64,000 nucleotides of DNA from Uranotaenia lowii (taxonomy: Eukaryota > Arthropoda > Insecta > Diptera > Culicidae), in contig NC_073692.1 in assembly GCF_029784155.1 (NCBI RefSeq), positions 371,237,160 through 371,301,159 on the forward strand, written 5' to 3'. This document shows, one piece after another, positions 1-10,975 of the stretch. Every line of letters begins with the position of its first letter. Within the stretch, counting starts at the first letter, position 1. The translations under genes and the position numbers were made by a program. Under the pieces are notes generated by a model. That model ran no database searches. It was not told the DNA's origin and worked only from the letters and a program-made list of their open reading frames with translations.

Positions 1-59
1 AAGCAAGTGAATCTAAATGCCTTTAGCGGTGTTTAGTGGTTATCATTAAAAAGAGCGGT

Positions 60-1345
60 GTTTAGTGGTTGTCATTAAAAAAAAATTAATCAAAGCGGAT
101 TTTCTAGCTTCTCGTAGTGGTAGCTACCTTAGCGGAGATTGGGTACCCAACTCGGGCTCTACGGTACCTACGTACCCTGATGGTCGTGCCATCTACCAGA
201 GTTGCGGCAACACACGAGCTTGGGACAGCTTTTATAGATCGACCCACGAATGTGCCGATTGAGAATCAAAGGCCAGTTCTTCAACATTAGCATCATCAAC
301 ATACACTGCCATCACCTCGGAAGTACCGTTGACGATAGAGATGAATTCTACGCGCAGCTGGAACGTGAATACGACCGTTGCCCATAACATGGTATCAAGA
401 TCGTCATCGGGAATTTTAAAGCTCAGGTAGTCCAAGAGGAGGAACCGACAATTGGAAGGTTCAGTGCGCACCAGCTGACCAACGAAAACGACCTCAAACT
501 ATTAGATTTCGCCAAACACCGTCTCCCACACAAGTACACCTGGAGATCACCGTACCAAACGCAAACACAGAGCGACCACATTTTGAAAGACAGCCGGACC
601 TTTTTAGACATCACCGACGTCAGATCGAAGCGCCAACATCGATTCTGATCTTTTTCTGGTGAGTGGTGATGGTGAAGATGCGCCCAAAACTCTCCGTAGT
701 GAACATCATATGAAACCGACACCCGCCTCGGTTAAATATCGCACGACTGAAGCAACCTGAGGACGCGGTGGACTACTCGCAATCGTTCGTAGCAGCGCTG
801 CCGGCAGACGGCGAGGTAGGATCCCATCCAGGTAGGACCTTCATCATACTGTGTGTGCCAGGTTATTTCACAATCGGGATTCGATCTCATGACCTTTGGC
901 TTTGAAGACAAGGATGCTACCCTCTAGGCCACGATCTGCGAAGCCCCTCTCGAGGACTGTTGGGATACCATCGGGCATGTGGAACGAACTCGACGGAACG
1001 ACTGGTTCGACGAGGAGTGCAGGAGGGTGATGGACGAAGAGAAAGCCGAGCAGGCGTCAGTAGTGTATAGAAGCACCCGTCGAAATGTGGAAAATCGCTG
1101 ACAGCGGAAGAGGCAACGAGTCCGAATTTTCCAGGATAAAAAGCGCCGTCTGGAGGAGGAGGGACTCGAGGAGCTGGAGCAGCTGCATCGTTCCCAAGAA
1201 ACACGAAAGTTCTATCAGAAACTCAACGCATCTCGCAAAGGCTTTGTGCCGCAAGCCGAAATGTGCCGAGATCATGAAGGCTGAGTTGCTGAGGGGAAGC
1301 CAGAGAAAGGTACAGAGGGACAAGAAGGGCTAACGGCTGGGTAAC
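60..1345 (+). mobile_element. RTE-clade non-LTR retrotransposon, decayed 5' half
   Basis: Frames between 262 and 720 read as an apurinic-type endonuclease of insect RTE elements (often annotated craniofacial-development-protein-2-like), for example FYAQLEREYDRCP near 340. Frames at 960-1300 read as the linker before the reverse transcriptase (HKDWFDEE-like, then SQETRKFYQKLNASRKGF near 1190). The reading frame breaks many times, and a foreign piece with a tRNA-like head interrupts it at about 770-940, so no intact protein remains. The stretch at 110-160 matches the 5' leader of the related copy at 33630-33700. It is a dead fragment; its RT half is absent here. Confidence 0.75.
868..940 (-). 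repeat. tRNA-like SINE head inside the RTE copy
   Basis: Read on the minus strand, 932-915 gives an A-box-like GTGGCCTAGAGGGTAGC and 891-875 gives a B-box-like GAGATCGAATCCCG, spaced as in a tRNA gene. No cloverleaf with closed acceptor stem could be drawn. A tRNA-derived SINE fragment is the simplest reading. Confidence 0.5.
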
Positions 1346-1859
1346 GGAACGCCATCGACCTTAAACAAAATGGTCATTTTTAAGTTGTATCTCTGAGTGC
1401 GTACTATGTAACGATCAACTAGCTCAGGCGGCTCGGACACTCAGGGTCGGCGCTGCTAAGGGATGGCTCAACAAAAGGTCAGAGGGACCGCGCCCAAGAA
1501 AATCCCTCCCCCCACAACCTTTCGATGTATATCGGCTCGAAAGAAGTAAATTTGTAACGATTGTTACAAATTGATTGATGTTAAATTTTACATTATTTTA
1601 TATAGGTTATAAACATAAAGGGAAAAGGGATTACGGTGCGGCCGATCTTCTGCAGATGATCTTCCGGGCAAGTTGAGTTATGGGCTCCATGGGTTTGAGG
1701 TAATGTTGCTGGGTCTGGGCTTGGTCGAAAGCCAAAGCCGAAGGCCACGTAATAAAAAAAGGAAGGTGTTTATTACCTTGGTTGGTGGGTGGACCCCCCG
1801 GCTTGTTTGGACAGTGTACCCGGATGGCTTGGTTGATGGCGTGACTGCATGAAGTGAAG
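1346..1859. other. no gene seen
   Basis: Mixed composition with an AT-rich tract at 1550-1625. No coherent reading frame, splice structure or terminal repeat was found. Confidence 0.5.
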
Positions 1860-2215
1860 CAGCGGGCCGCCTGGTTCGGCTCGACGGCGTCTGCTCGGTT
1901 CTGCTGGATAGAGAGCTCCCCGGTTCGGTTTGTCGACGTTTCCGGATAGTAGGACCAAACGGTGCGCCGCCTGGTTCGGCTTGACGACGTATCGCCGGGT
2001 TCGGCTGGACGGAGAGTCGCTCGGATTATCGGGACCACGTGGCTGTTCGATCTGGCTGGACGGCGTGCTATCTGGTTCGGTTAGACAGCGTACTGCTCGT
2101 TTTGAGTAGACGGCTTGCCGTATGGCGTGCCGCTCGGTCTGTTTGGACGGCTTGCCGTATGGTTACGGACGGCGTGCCGCTTGGATCTGCAGGACGGTGC
2201 GTGGTTTGGATTTGG
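1860..2215 (+). repeat. degenerate GC-rich tandem repeat
   Basis: A word close to CTGGTTCGGCTGGACGGCGT recurs at irregular 20-45 bp spacing (for example 1869, 1921, 1972, 2000, 2048, 2070), with later variants such as GGACGGCTTGCCGTATGG at 2110 and 2150. Open frames on both strands here are by-products of this repeat. Function is unknown; it may be the leader of a lost LTR element. Confidence 0.6.
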
Positions 2216-3480
2216 CTGGTTCGCAGCTTGACAAGGCCGTCTTTCTGGGCCACTTGGCCGGGAGCCGATATGTCGGGACAATTGGCGACCCTTCCCAAAA
2301 ACGGTTCCCCTGATGGATTTCGGTCAACGATGTTTCCATTAACACAACGGTTTTTTTACCATGCGGTCACCGAACTTGCACCTTAGACCTTGGACGCCAA
2401 CGCACCGTCCTCGATCGTAGCCAAACTTTGAATGCCTCACCGGATCTCCTCTTCGCAACTTTTTCTTCTTCACCTTCTTCTCCGGATCTTCAGCTGTCAT
2501 GTCACGTCATCTTCATTTTGAGCGCACGATCGTGGGATGGACAACGGACATGATCAATTAAGCTTCCTACCAGACAACAAACAACTATTTACAAAGTGCC
2601 TTATTTGTCAAGAAAAGAGCCTTAGAAAATTTTCAATTTTGATTTGAAATAATTTAATATATACATGGGATGGGTTCTTAGAATTCATAACGATTGCTAC
2701 CAGTACGTGTGTACGGTAACAACTACGGCAAGCCAAAACGTCCGAGTACGATTCGTTCCGCATTGCAGAAACAGTGCTAAACCCGTGAAAAAAGCCCGAC
2801 GTTAACTACGGTCAACTACGGGAAAGTGTGCAACAGGCTCGTTTGTTTGTGGAAGGGATCTAACAGGTAACCCAAGGTCCGGAACACCATTCATGTGCCC
2901 GACCTAACGCCTTGCCGCCATTTTGTTCCCTCTATCACCAGGACTTTGTAATTTACCCTTGAGTTACGGTACCGGTTCCCGAGGCAGCTCACTTGAACGC
3001 CGAGCACAGCTCCCACCCAAAACGTGGACGGCCCGCTGACTCCTACTCGAGGGTGCCGTGACTTACCACCACGAAGTTATCGACGTGCCGCATACCATCC
3101 TTCAACGCAGTGTGACTCCGCTAGGAGAGTATTCGTTGTTTTCATCGAGCTACTCGAAATAGCTTGAAACGTTTGGACCAACTGGCAAGTAATTTCGTTT
3201 TAATTTTCACCGAAAAAAGTCAATGGAAACAACAAACAACTCATCGCGGCGATTAACCAGTTAATCAGGTAGGAGAGTTTGTGCCACTCTATATTGTATT
3301 GCGGATCAGTCGACAAGTGCCTTTTTGTACAATTGAGGTAGGGGAATAAAGTGAGCGAGCAAAGCTCGAAACTTAATTATCTAGCGTTTGCTTGTAGTGT
3401 TGATTTTCGAAAAGTCGCCCGAGGCAAGAGTTGGGGGAGTCGTAACACTGCTGGAGAACTTGGCAAATTGTTTCAAAGAT
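2216..3480. other. no gene seen
   Basis: A pyrimidine-rich tract lies at 2450-2500 and the rest has no recognisable coding content. ATTGGCGACC at 2280 resembles the start of a Gypsy primer-binding site, but no paired LTR was found, so this stays unassigned. Confidence 0.4.
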
Positions 3481-3481
3481 C

Positions 3482-3487
3482 TTTATT
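3482..3487 (-). terminator. polyadenylation signal of the trypsin gene
   Basis: AATAAA on the minus strand, five bases after the TGA stop at 3492-3494. Confidence 0.75.
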
Positions 3488-3491
3488 ACCA

Positions 3492-4426
3492 TCACAAAAA
3501 GCCATCGATCCATTCACGCATGGGCAGCACCTTGGCGTAGACACCGGGAAAGATGGGATCGGCACACTCGTTGCCCCATGATACGATTCCTACCAAGGCG
3601 CCGGCCACGACAAAGGGTCCCCCGGAGTCTCCCTGGCAGGAATCTCGACCACCCTCGCCAACAAACCCGGCACAGAACATCTGCTTCGAAACTGGATTGA
3701 TCCATTCGTACAGCACCTCGCAGGTCGGCTGCTCAACTATCGGTACCTCCACCAGTTGCAGCTTCTTGGATAGCGGGCCTTCTTTCTGCGAAACGAAAAC
3801 AGAAAATGTTGACGGTTTTCGAAAAAAAAATCTAGTTGATTATGTTCTACCTCGGTAGATCCCCAGCCACTGATTTTCCCTAGAATCCCGGGAGTATATT
3901 GACTTTCCGTGGTTGCCAATTTAATCGGGCTCACACTGGGGTTGAAAACTAAACTCTTAACCAGCTTAAGGATTGCTGAATCGTAGTCGAACACATCTTC
4001 GTCGTAGTACGGATGCACCTGGTACGAAGCTACTTTTACCAATTGACCACCGTATCCGGAATTTTCCGTCCCAGCTCGAATGTAGAATTGTCCTCCACTG
4101 GAATGAAGATTTATGTTTAATTTTGCCTTCACAATTTCCGATTTTGATTCCTACTTATTGACACAATGTGCGGCCGTTAGGATGATCTGTGTGCTCAGAA
4201 TGGAGCCTCCACATGTTAACCGCAACAGAGCCCGGTACTTGATGAGAACAGCCACCTGGTAGGGAACTTCGCCGATGGTCACCGGATGTCCTCCAATGAT
4301 TCGTGGTTGACTAGCAGTTGTCAGTGGTGGACTGACCTCGGTCGACGCTCCCTCATAGCTGACATTGACATCTGCAAGACTGAAGCCAGCGAAAGCAACC
4401 AGAAGCAAACCTATGGTAGAGAGCAT
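3492..4426 (-). CDS. trypsin-like serine protease (S1A), 3 exons
   Basis: Secreted digestive-type endopeptidase of 270 residues. Exons on the minus strand are 4426-4155, 4097-3851 and 3785-3492. The introns are 57 bp (phase 2) and 65 bp (phase 0), both GT-AG. The ATG at 4426 is followed by a hydrophobic signal peptide (residues 1-18), a short propeptide and the activation site R42/IIGG. The catalytic triad is His87 (TAAHC), Asp130 (FDYDSAIL) and Ser227 (GDSGGP). Asp221, six residues before the serine, predicts trypsin specificity (Lys/Arg). The residue at classical position 219 is Glu (SWGNECA), where most trypsins have Gly, which may restrict the pocket. A TATA box and GATA motifs lie upstream and a poly(A) signal follows the stop. 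It looks intact and functional. It stands alone between repeat blocks. Confidence 0.93.
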
Positions 4427-4508
4427 TTTGAACAAAATGCGCACCTTCAGATATTCCTCGGATGATAACAAAAACAACAATGGAGTTGAGCCCTTGGGAA
4501 GATTACCG

Positions 4509-4515
4509 TTATATA
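4509..4515 (-). promoter_or_regulatory. TATA box of the trypsin gene
   Basis: TATATAA on the minus strand, 83 bp upstream of the ATG. A TCAACT initiator-like site follows at about 4487, giving a 5' leader of some 55 bases. Confidence 0.7.
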
Positions 4516-4547
4516 CGTTACGGAACACGTGACCAAGTCGTACGTTA

Positions 4548-4735
4548 TCTGACGATCTATGATAATTATCATGGGTTGAAACGCATCTTTCCCTAAAACG
4601 GTACAGCCAAATGCAGTGGGCGCCGAGACATTGACCTGGTTTTCGTTATCGTTCTGATAAAAATAGTGCTCTGTTTCGAACATGCTGATAAACGAATTCA
4701 AATAAAGGTTAGCATAGTTATGACTTATCCGTCAG
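4548..4735 (-). promoter_or_regulatory. cluster of GATA-type motifs upstream of trypsin
   Basis: TGATAA/TTATCA words occur at about 4559-4570 (palindromic TGATAATTATCA), 4648, 4653, 4683 and 4727. Dense GATA sites are typical of insect midgut protease promoters; binding here is inferred. Confidence 0.5.
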
Positions 4736-5002
4736 TTTCTTCGAGAAACTCTTTTGAGAGGTAGGGTTAAGGTCATAACAAGGTTCCTGCTGATGGCATT
4801 GTGCATATTTAGTGATTTGTGAATAAGGAAAGAATATAAAATATAGCATAGTTAGGGGTTTTGAACTTTTTCCGATGGTTTTTTTGGGATTTTTCGTTTT
4901 TTTAAATAAAGGAAATCTTCAACCCCATTTTATATCACCCTTCAATTATTTAAGCTAAACGATTTAGAAGACTGTGCGTTTTTGCGTCAGTTTTGATCCG
5001 TT

Positions 5003-5330
5003 GTGATTTACTACACACTCATTCTGTCATCAAATGGAACAAAATTAAACACTCAGAGGAAATTTTATTATAAATGTCATAAGACATGTCTTATTAACAG
5101 CTTTTTTGCGCCCAGAATAATTTCTCATAAAAGTCTTATGAAATTCTTTCAACTTTCATACAAAGTTCTTATGAAAAATAGAAGAAGCGGCATTGTGAAA
5201 AAATAATAAACACATTCATTCCATCAGTCATTTTTTTGTTTACTTTTCAGCATGGTGACCGACGAAAAGGACGAAAAGTAGATCGGGTACGGAAGAATGA
5301 CTGTTCACTGACATTTTTTTTTAGGTTTTA
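5003..5330 (+). repeat. MITE-like block built of TCTTATGAAA words
   Basis: The words TCATAAGACA, TCTTATGAAA and their complements recur at 5079-5175. They are followed by a pyrimidine tract and acceptor-like TTTACTTTTCAG at 5239-5250. The design resembles the word-array elements at 16-21 kb. Both ends are unclear. Confidence 0.4.
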
Positions 5331-5580
5331 TTTTTGACACTTTACCAGCATTATGGCATTCGTGTCTTTTTCACTGACAAATCATTTCACACGTTAGTGT
5401 GTCAAATTTCACACATCATAGAAATAAGTAGACCAACACATTAAATCAAATACTGCTGCACATTAATGGGAAATACCGCTAAAGGAAACGAAATGTGTGC
5501 GTTTCACACATTATGCAAAAAGCGTTTAAAACGGGAAAATTTGTGTAAATGGCAAAACAGTTCAATTTTGGTAAACGGGA
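5331..5580. repeat. MITE fragment of the TTTCACACA family
   Basis: TTTCACAC(A/G)TTA words recur at 5387-5520. The stretch TCACTGACAAATCATTTCAC at 5371 matches the reverse complement of 20655-20680 closely, so the two are copies of one family. Confidence 0.5.
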
Positions 5581-5779
5581 GGTAATAGTTAAACTTATTT
5601 TCAATAAATTGGATATAAAAGCAACATGATTTGGAATTTAAATGATTTTTTTTTATCAATCCTCGGACATGATTGGTAGTTGTTTATTCAATTTAAGTGC
5701 TGCGGGGGGAGCAATTCCATCAGCTTTTTCTACAGCCAGAACATGCCGGCCATACAAGGCCGGATCTGAAAGAGAAATT

Positions 5780-6165
5780 CATAACTCTTGCGTAACATTT
5801 CATAAGGACGAAACTTCCAAATGTAAACAAATCGAGTTATCTATTGATTTCAATAGACGGTAATACTATTAATATTCTAAAAATAAATTTGGTAAAGATA
5901 AAAAAAAAACTAGCCTATACAAATTATATGTTAAAAAGGCGAAACTACCTTTTGAGATTTTACTACCACTTTTCGAGTTACGCCGGGCGAAACTATTGTT
6001 GTGTTTTGAAAAACGGCGAAACTTGTTTGAATTTTCAAAGCGTACGATTTTAAAGGCATTTTCACGAAAATTTTGGTTTTTACCATGGAATTCACGAACT
6101 TTCAACTATTGTTGGGTAAATATAGTAACATATTTCAATAAATGATTTAATTTTCAAAATATCAC
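5780..6165 (+). repeat. MITE-like element related to 14090-14539
   Basis: GCGTAACATTTCATAAGG near 5790 reappears inverted near 14505. Both copies carry recurring GGCGAAAC/GTTACGCC words. No coding content. It ends just before the splice acceptor of the next gene. Confidence 0.45.
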
Positions 6166-6176
6166 ATAACTTTTAG

Positions 6177-8899
6177 ATGCAGCAGCACTTGTGTTGTCTA
6201 GCTCGGAAACTGTTTCATTGGACGATAATCAATCAGTAAATCCTTTTGAGGAAACATCACGAACGGAATGTATTCCGTCCGAAACGAATGAGTTATCTTT
6301 TGCTGATATTTCGGCATCTACCCCCAAAAAGCAAAGGATTCATAATTCATCTGCTCTAGACCTTAGAACAAACCCTTCATTAAATAAAACTCCAGTATTC
6401 GGTAATCCCAGGGCAGATATAGAACAACTGGAACAAACACTCTCAGAAAGGGGCAATTCCAGTTGCATTCTGCCAAATGCTGACTCGTTCTTTACAAATT
6501 TGAGCAATTTTGAACGGACATCTTTTGGTCGAGCTGGTACACCTGGCCAAAACACATTAGAGAAAACAGTGGCAATACGATCTTTTAATAATCCGGAGGT
6601 CACGAAAGAAGATCAAAAGAGCGTCATTTTGTCAGATGATGACCAAGGTGATGTGGACGATGAAACGGAGGAGATTGTTCTGGGGGATGCAGTCGAAATG
6701 AACGATTTTGTTTTGAATGAGTACTTTGAAAAGTATATCAATCAAACAATATTTGACAACAAAGGACACAAATTGATTGAACATGGTAAGTTTGAATGAT
6801 GGTTGAATAATAAATGAGAATTATCTTGCAAATATTATCTGTGTTGAAAAAGGACAAATTTTCGAAGTGAAGTCACATGGAATGCTAAATACAACTTTTT
6901 TTACACTTCAGAAGCCAGCAGTGCAAATGAAGCTCCCGGTGATTTGGGATTCAAGGAGTTGAACACGGAAGACATCGTTAAATCTAAAAAGCAGACGAAA
7001 GAAGACAACAGATTAGCCAAAGTAAGAGGAGAAGCATACACCCGAAAGGATGGTACTTCTGTACCTGCCAGAAGTTTAAAAAAGGCTTGCAACTGTTTCC
7101 ATTTAAAATGCTTCAAAAAATACCCTGAGCATATACGTCAAAGGCTTCTCAATTTATTTTTAAAATTGAAGGAATCCGGACAGCAGCAATTCATTAGTAA
7201 CCACATGGCGGTGAAAACAACAGCAAAACCAACGGTATGTACTCACTAATAATAATTAAAAATTAACTAAGCTCTTCAAAGTTTAATAATGCATTCACCT
7301 CATTCCTTTGCTAATGACTAGACTACGAATGCAATAGTCGTATTTCTTCTTTTTAAGTTCGAGATAGTTAGATTAAACTATTTACAAGTGATATTTTTTT
7401 TAAAACTATTTGCAATTTACTCTGAGACAACACCCAGACAATCTCTTCAAATAAATATACACTAAATTATCTAATATTAATTTAATGATATTTTTTCAGG
7501 TGCTTAATTCTAGAAGATCCTTTACTCGAACTTATTATTTACCCGGACGTGATGGTAGGATACGAGTCTGTAAGGAAATGTTTATGGCAACCTTGGACAT
7601 CACCGATAAGAAAACAAGGACTATTGCTACTAAACTAATTACTGGCCTCGGTTTAGCTGTTGATGATCTTAGAAGTGAATTTACTTCACGTCTAATCATT
7701 TCAGAAGATCACCTCAATTACATCAAAGCGCATATCAATTCATTTCCGGCATATTCATCACGTTATTCTAGAGAGAAAAGCCAGAAAAAGTATTTGAGCA
7801 GCGATCTCAATATCGCGAAAATGTTCCGTCTGTACAAATCAAAGTGCGTTACGGATGGTCTCAGGCCAACTCACTACAATACGTACAGAAAAATATTCAG
7901 GACGATGCGCCTCAGTTTTCGCAAAACCAAACTGGATACCTGTAACGAATGTGATAAATATGCTATGCGTCTTAAATAATCAGAAACAGAAGAAGAAAAA
8001 GAAAAGGTTATTGAAGCCAGAGATCGTCATCATACTCGAGCAGCAGCTGCATATTCTGCGAAAAAAATAGACATGCGAAAATCAAAAATTGATCCGGAAA
8101 CAAGGACAGCTTGTTTCGACTTGCAAAAATGTTTACCAACACCACATTTGACTTGTGGGATGGCCTATTATGCCAGGCAACTATATACGCTTAATTCTAC
8201 TATTTTTGCGACTACCTCCAAAGGCAACACGGTTGATTGTTACCTGTGGGACGAATCAAAGGCAAAAAGAGGGTGTCAGGAAATAGGGTCTTGTCTTTGG
8301 AAGGATTTACTAGGCCTTGATGTAAATATCAAGTACGCCGTATACTATTCTGATAGATGTTTTGGCCAGAATTTGAATTTTATTATTTGTTGCATGTTCA
8401 CCAATTTTATTTTCAAATGTTGCTCAGAAAAAAGAAACTTAGAAGTTAGTCATAAATTTTTGACTTCTGGGCACAGTCATACACAGTAAACGAAAATTAC
8501 CGAGTTCGGTAATTTTTTTACCGAAATCCTAACATGTGTAAATCGTTAAACTGTTCGGTAATTTTTTCGGTAAAAAATAAACGAACATCGGTAAATGAAG
8601 AGTCGATTTACCGATGTTCGTTTATTTTTTACCGGAAAAATTACCGAACAGTTTAACGATTTACACATGTTAGGATTTCGGTAAAAAAATTACCGAACTC
8701 GGTAATTTTCATTTACTGTGTATGGAAGTGGATAGCGCCCATGCCGCCATAGAAAGGGCTAAAAAAAACCATAAGGGCTCTATTGAAACTCCTCGAGGCT
8801 GGGCTGTATTTATAGCCTCAATTCATAAAAACGTCCTGTGCGATATAGGATTTGTATACAAGATTGTTTGCATATATATCTGGTATAATTTAGAGGACG
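6177..8899 (+). pseudogene. DUF7869-like transposase gene, multi-exon, disrupted
   Basis: Exons are 6177-6785, 6912-7234 and 7500 onward, with clean GT-AG junctions that keep phase. The N-terminal part is acidic and serine-rich. A Cys-rich segment (CNCFHLKCFKKYPEH) follows at 7087. The core has RIRVCKEMFMATLDI, KYLSSDLNIAKMFRLYKSKC, a CNEC motif, FDLQKCLPTPHLTCGMAYYA and YYSDRCFGQN, then GHSH/MEVDSAHAAIERAKK. I recall this order from the arthropod DUF7869 family, thought to be transposase-derived, with Asp residues in the DLQK and YSD motifs. It is broken by a TAA at 7977-7979 (one base from Leu) and by the palindromic MITE at 8482. The first exon starts at an acceptor, so the true 5' exon is not identified. 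Confidence 0.7.
8482..8720. mobile_element. 239-bp palindromic MITE, TA target duplication
   Basis: Two 115-bp arms (8482-8596 and 8606-8720) are inverted copies with only two mismatches, separated by a 9-bp loop. The ends are CACAGTAAA and TTTACTGTG. TA lies on both sides (8480-8481 and 8721-8722), as for Tc1/mariner MITEs. Removing the element plus one TA restores the in-frame GHSHMEVD coding sequence of the surrounding gene, which proves the insertion. Confidence 0.95.
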
Positions 8900-9098
8900 C
8901 AGCCACTATACATGCTATCTCACTCACAGCCAACTATAGGTGCCGTTGAAAGCATCAAACGCATCGCGCGTCATTGTACAGTGGACCGTAAAGAAGAACA
9001 CTTGTGTTTGTGTCAGGTGAGCATGGGAAGCCAGCTGTGGACCATCGGGCGATTCCTGGATGCGGAACTCCGAACTCCCACACGTCCCATTTCATGTA

Positions 9099-10048
9099 AG
9101 GTACACCGGGGTAAGTGGGGACGGTTTTTCATATAGTTAAACTTTCAAAAATCATTAAAAAATCAGCAGTGGGTCAATTTTGATAAAATTGCGTTCAATG
9201 GCATGCAGAACATGTTGTTCACAAATGCTGAAGAGATGAGCTTGATAGACGCAAAGCGAAAAAAGTTATCACGTAAATTGTTATGGACGGCTGGTGTCTT
9301 CACTTACCCCGCTTTATGGGGTAAGTGGGGACGGTAGATTTTCCCTTTGATTCCTCAGGAAATTTTCAACAAATTTGTGTTTTTTGGTTTAATACGTTAC
9401 TTTATTGCTCGAACCGTCCGAAATTTAAAAAAAAATCATGGTACTATTAATAAGGCATCTTTCAAAGATTATTGTGTGTAATCCGATATTATCGAAAATA
9501 TAAACTTATTTTAAGAAAAACAAGTACTTTTCCCAACTTTTCATGATCTGAATGCTAAATAAAGCTAAATTGTATTGAATGAAGGTGAGAAAATTGAAAA
9601 AATGTGTAAACATCAAGTATGTATTAAGCCGTCCCCACTTACCCCAGGTAGGGTTTGGAGACACAATTTTAGATTTTTGCAAATAACCCTTTTTTCGCAA
9701 TTTTTAATCGTCGTTTCTTCTCCTAACTGGGTATTCCGAATGTAAGGATTGTTTCAATGTAGAGCTTTTCGTCAAGAGCCAGCTAGTTTACGAGAAATTG
9801 GCTATTGAAAAGGATGCACGTCAACTCCACATCGTAGTTAAAAATAGAAAATTTACAAAAAGTCACCGAAAACATCCGCAACTGTCGGAACCGTATCTCT
9901 TTTACAGTTATTGGATAGATTACAAGTAAATTTAACATTCTGCATTAAAAGTTTGAAAAAATAGTTCACAGTATTGTTTTAATAGCCACCATCCCCACTT
10001 ACCCCGCGTCCCCACTTACCCCGCGTCCCCACTTACCCCGGTGTACCT
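9099..10048. mobile_element. 950-bp TA-flanked element with GGGGTAAGTGGGG termini
   Basis: The inverted ends begin AGGTACACCGGGGTAAGTGG and match for about 24 bp. TA flanks both sides (9097-9098, 10049-10050). The word GGGGTAAGTGGGGACG also occurs inside at 9319 and inverted at 9630, and three tandem 17-bp copies close the right end (about 9990-10040). No ORF is supported. It is non-autonomous and of similar length to the element at 18324-19277. Confidence 0.85.
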
Positions 10049-10518
10049 TATACGAAATGAGTCAGGAGGAATTTTTAAATTTTAAAAAACTTTTGAACAT
10101 TTTTACCAGACCAAAAACTGATCATAACGGTAATCTGGTTCGATTGCGTGATATTTGTCACTGTTTTGTTAGGAACGAACGACGATGACGCTTCCCTTGA
10201 TGCTCTGCAAAGTCCCCCCCTCCCTCAAAGCCCTTCCCAATCCCATTTCAACCTTATCATCGTCGACTAAATCCACAGCGAGCATAAAACCCGGTGAAGA
10301 TTCCCGGCTCTCTATACGTTATGGTTACTACTTCTTCTTCCTTCCTCCCTCCCTCGCTTCGAATGGGAGCTGCCGCACATAAAAAGGAATAAATTTATTA
10401 TTATCATGCTCGCCATAAAAGGATACAGTTTATTTCAGAACGAGGTGTTCCTCCCTTCCTTCTTCCTTGTAACAAGTCCGCCTCTTTTCATATTTTCGCC
10501 GTAACGCAAACAGAGCCG
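10049..10518. other. no gene seen
   Basis: Pyrimidine-rich tracts at 10330-10360 and 10450-10470. The 65-codon open frame at 10185 shows no family feature. Confidence 0.4.
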
Positions 10519-10975
10519 GACAATTTTGACAATTTTTACAACTTTGACAATTTTGACAATTTTGACAATTTTAACAATTTTGACAATTTTGAAAATTTTG
10601 AAAAATTTGACAATTTTGACAATTTTGACAATTTTGACAATTTTGACAATTTTGACAATTTTGACAATTTTGACAATTTTGACAATTTTGACAATTTTGA
10701 CAATTTTGACAATTTTGACAATTTTGACAATTTTGACAATTTTGACAATTTTGACAATTTTGACAATTTTGACAATTTTGACAATTTTGACAAGTTTGAC
10801 AGTTTTGACAGTTTTGACAATTTTGACAGTTTTGACAATTTTGACAGTTTTGACAATTTTGACAATTTTGACAATTTTGACAGTTTTGACAATTTTGACA
10901 GTTTTGACAATTTTGACAGTTTTGACAATTTTGACAATTTTGACAAGTTTGACAATTTTGACAATTTTGATAATT
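10519..10975. repeat. 9-bp minisatellite, unit GACAATTTT, about 50 copies
   Basis: Near-perfect head-to-tail copies of GACAATTTT. The GACAGTTTT variant clusters in the 3' third (10795-10925), showing how the array grew. Long open frames on both strands (Leu-Thr-Ile or Ser-Lys-Leu repeats) are artefacts, because a 9-bp unit without stops stays open. Confidence 0.98.

Noticed and set aside
2270..2300. Gypsy primer-binding site
   Set aside because: Only a short ATTGGCGACC match; no LTR pair or gag frame nearby.
8482..8720. Transcription terminator or regulatory hairpin
   Set aside because: TA duplication and recovery of the interrupted codons show a transposon insertion.
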